A stretch of DNA of 7,105 bases, taken from the NCBI GenBank assembly GCA_021819345.1, contig JAKARG010000164.1:1-7105 (forward strand). Direction: 5' to 3'. This document shows positions 6,277 to 7,105 of this stretch, one piece after another. The notes under the pieces were generated by a model that was not told the DNA's origin, ran no database searches, and saw only the letters and a list, made by a program, of their open reading frames with translations. The translations under genes and the position numbers were made by a program. The stretch's first letter is position 1; each line of letters opens with the position of its first letter. The stretch is from Actinomycetes bacterium. Lineage in GTDB: Bacteria; Actinomycetota; Acidimicrobiia; Acidimicrobiales; Palsa-688.

Positions 6277-6320
6277 CCGGGGACCACGTCCCCCGGAGAT
6301 CAGCTGTGCCGGGGGTCCCC
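6277..6320 (-). terminator. GC-rich overlapping hairpins between the ClC gene and mraZ
   Basis: Two stems can form from this segment. One pairs 6315-6309 with 6296-6290 (CCCCCGG/CCGGGGG, 12-nt loop). The other pairs 6293-6288 with 6284-6279 (GGGGAC/GTCCCC, 3-nt loop). They share 6290-6293, so they exclude each other. The position 22 nt after the ClC stop and upstream of the mraZ promoter suits a terminator, but there is no T-run, so termination is only a suggestion. Confidence 0.4.
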
Positions 6321-6342
6321 TTGCCCGACGGCGTACCCCGGG

Positions 6343-7105
6343 TCAGGTGAGCGGCGGCTCCTGGCGGGAGGCCGAGCCGAGGAGCCCACCGATGCGCCCG
6401 CCGGCGTGGCGTAGCACGTCGCTGACCGAGAGGGTCCCGCTGACCCGGCCGTCGGCGTCGGTCACCACCAGCCAACCCCGCTTGCTGTCGGTCAGGGCGC
6501 CGAGCGCCCGGTCGAGGGTCTCGTCCGCAGGGAGAGCCGCCTCTCCGGAGTCCGCCAGGCGGCCGAGGTCTCGTCGGCGCCTCGGTCCCCGACCGACCTT
6601 GGCGGCACGTCCCGGCGCATCCTCGTGGCCGGACCGCAGGGTCCGGGCGGTCGTGCGCCTCCGCCGCTGGCTCGAGCGGGCTCGCCGGCCCACCGGGCGG
6701 GCCACCGGGCTGGGCTCGACCGATCCCGGCGTGACTTCGAGCGTCGCAGCATCGAGCACGCCGAGCAGCCGGCCGACCTCGTCGACCACCGGCGCAGCGC
6801 GAACACCGGCCTCCCGCAACCGGCGCAGGCCGACACTCGGCCGCATGCCTGCCTGGAGCAGGACTCGCGGCGGGCGGGCGACGGCGCCGACCCGCTCGCC
6901 GGCGAGAGCCGGCAGCCCGGCGTGGCAGCGGGCCGAGGTCATCTCGTCCCGGGAACGCCGCTGTGAGCTGAACAGGGTCTGGCCGCTCGCCCGTGACAAC
7001 GCGACGGCGACGGCGACGGCGGCGACTGCGGGGACCAGGAGGGTCCCTACACCGGCCAGCTCGACGATGAGCAGCACGGAGGCTACCGGGGCGCGCGAGA
7101 TACCG
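6343..7105 (-). CDS. ClC-family chloride channel/transporter, C-terminal part with CBS pair (5' end outside window)
   Basis: ClC proteins are dimeric membrane chloride channels or Cl-/H+ exchangers. The 253 residues present begin in GISRAPVASVLLIVELAG, which matches the RAP...E.TG region of ClC proteins, then a hydrophobic helix ending in SGQTLFSSQ (about 40-48), and then a cytoplasmic part with two CBS domains (about 70-126 and 186-235) joined by an Arg-rich linker. The frame is open to the window edge, so the start and most of the pore lie outside; the GTG at 7077 is internal, not the start. In E. coli ClcA the matching position of Phe45 here is the chloride-coordinating Tyr445 (PLYSAI). 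CBS domains usually bind adenine nucleotides and gate the channel. The gene ends 195 nt before mraZ and is probably a separate transcription unit. I am sure of the family, not of channel versus exchanger type. Confidence 0.85.
   Translation of the reverse strand, partial: GISRAPVASVLLIVELAGVGTLLVPAVAAVAVAVALSRASGQTLFSSQRRSRDEMTSARCHAGLPALAGERVGAVARPPRVLLQAGMRPSVGLRRLREAGVRAAPVVDEVGRLLGVLDAATLEVTPGSVEPSPVARPVGRRARSSQRRRRTTARTLRSGHEDAPGRAAKVGRGPRRRRDLGRLADSGEAALPADETLDRALGALTDSKRGWLVVTDADGRVSGTLSVSDVLRHAGGRIGGLLGSASRQEPPLT

Noticed and set aside
6236..6475. Small minus-strand ORF (79 codons) between the ClC gene and mraZ
   Set aside because: It mostly overlaps the ClC 3' end out of frame and then covers the hairpins and the -35 element; there is no motif or ribosome binding site.
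6343..7077. Stand-alone CBS-domain protein starting at GTG 7077
   Set aside because: The frame is open to the window edge and the residues before 7077 (GISRAPVAS) continue the ClC match, so this is the tail of a larger membrane protein.

Overview
The window is a high-GC, GTG-start-rich stretch of a bacterial chromosome. Every gene I can support lies on the minus strand. It contains the front half of a division and cell wall (dcw) cluster. The high GC, the meso-diaminopimelate-type MurE, the FtsL with a long disordered N-terminus and the Cys-rich tail of RsmH all point to an actinobacterium. I favour a deep lineage such as Acidimicrobiia, but that placement is inference.

Layout in the direction of transcription (from high to low coordinates): (1) 7105-6343, the 3' end of a ClC-family chloride channel/transporter gene with two C-terminal CBS domains. 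(2) 6342-6148, an intergenic region with GC-rich hairpins behind the ClC gene, then a good sigma-70-type promoter (TTGACC-N18-TAGTGT) embedded in a 10-bp-period array that looks like MraZ boxes. (3) mraZ, the cluster regulator. (4) A 152-nt spacer, then rsmH (16S rRNA m4C1402 methyltransferase). (5) ftsL. (6) murE. (7) mraY. (8) ftsW. (9) The first codons of another gene, cut by the window edge, which is probably the next dcw gene (murG would be the usual candidate).

From rsmH onward the genes are packed end to end: rsmH/ftsL, mraY/ftsW and ftsW/next gene all share a GTGA stop-start overlap, murE/mraY overlap by 7 nt, and ftsL/murE are 9 nt apart. This suggests one polycistronic, translationally coupled unit. 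MurE adds meso-DAP to the UDP-MurNAc peptide, MraY loads the finished pentapeptide onto undecaprenyl phosphate (lipid I), FtsW polymerises lipid II at the septum, and FtsL links the divisome to that activity. MraZ probably represses its own promoter.

The most notable points are: the absence of ftsI, murF and murD from their usual places despite tight packing; the MraZ-box-like array overlapping the promoter; in-frame tandem repeats exactly at two of the GTGA junctions; and a Tyr-to-Phe change at the ClC position expected to coordinate chloride. I found no evidence for an entirely novel system; this is a core housekeeping cluster with unusual details.
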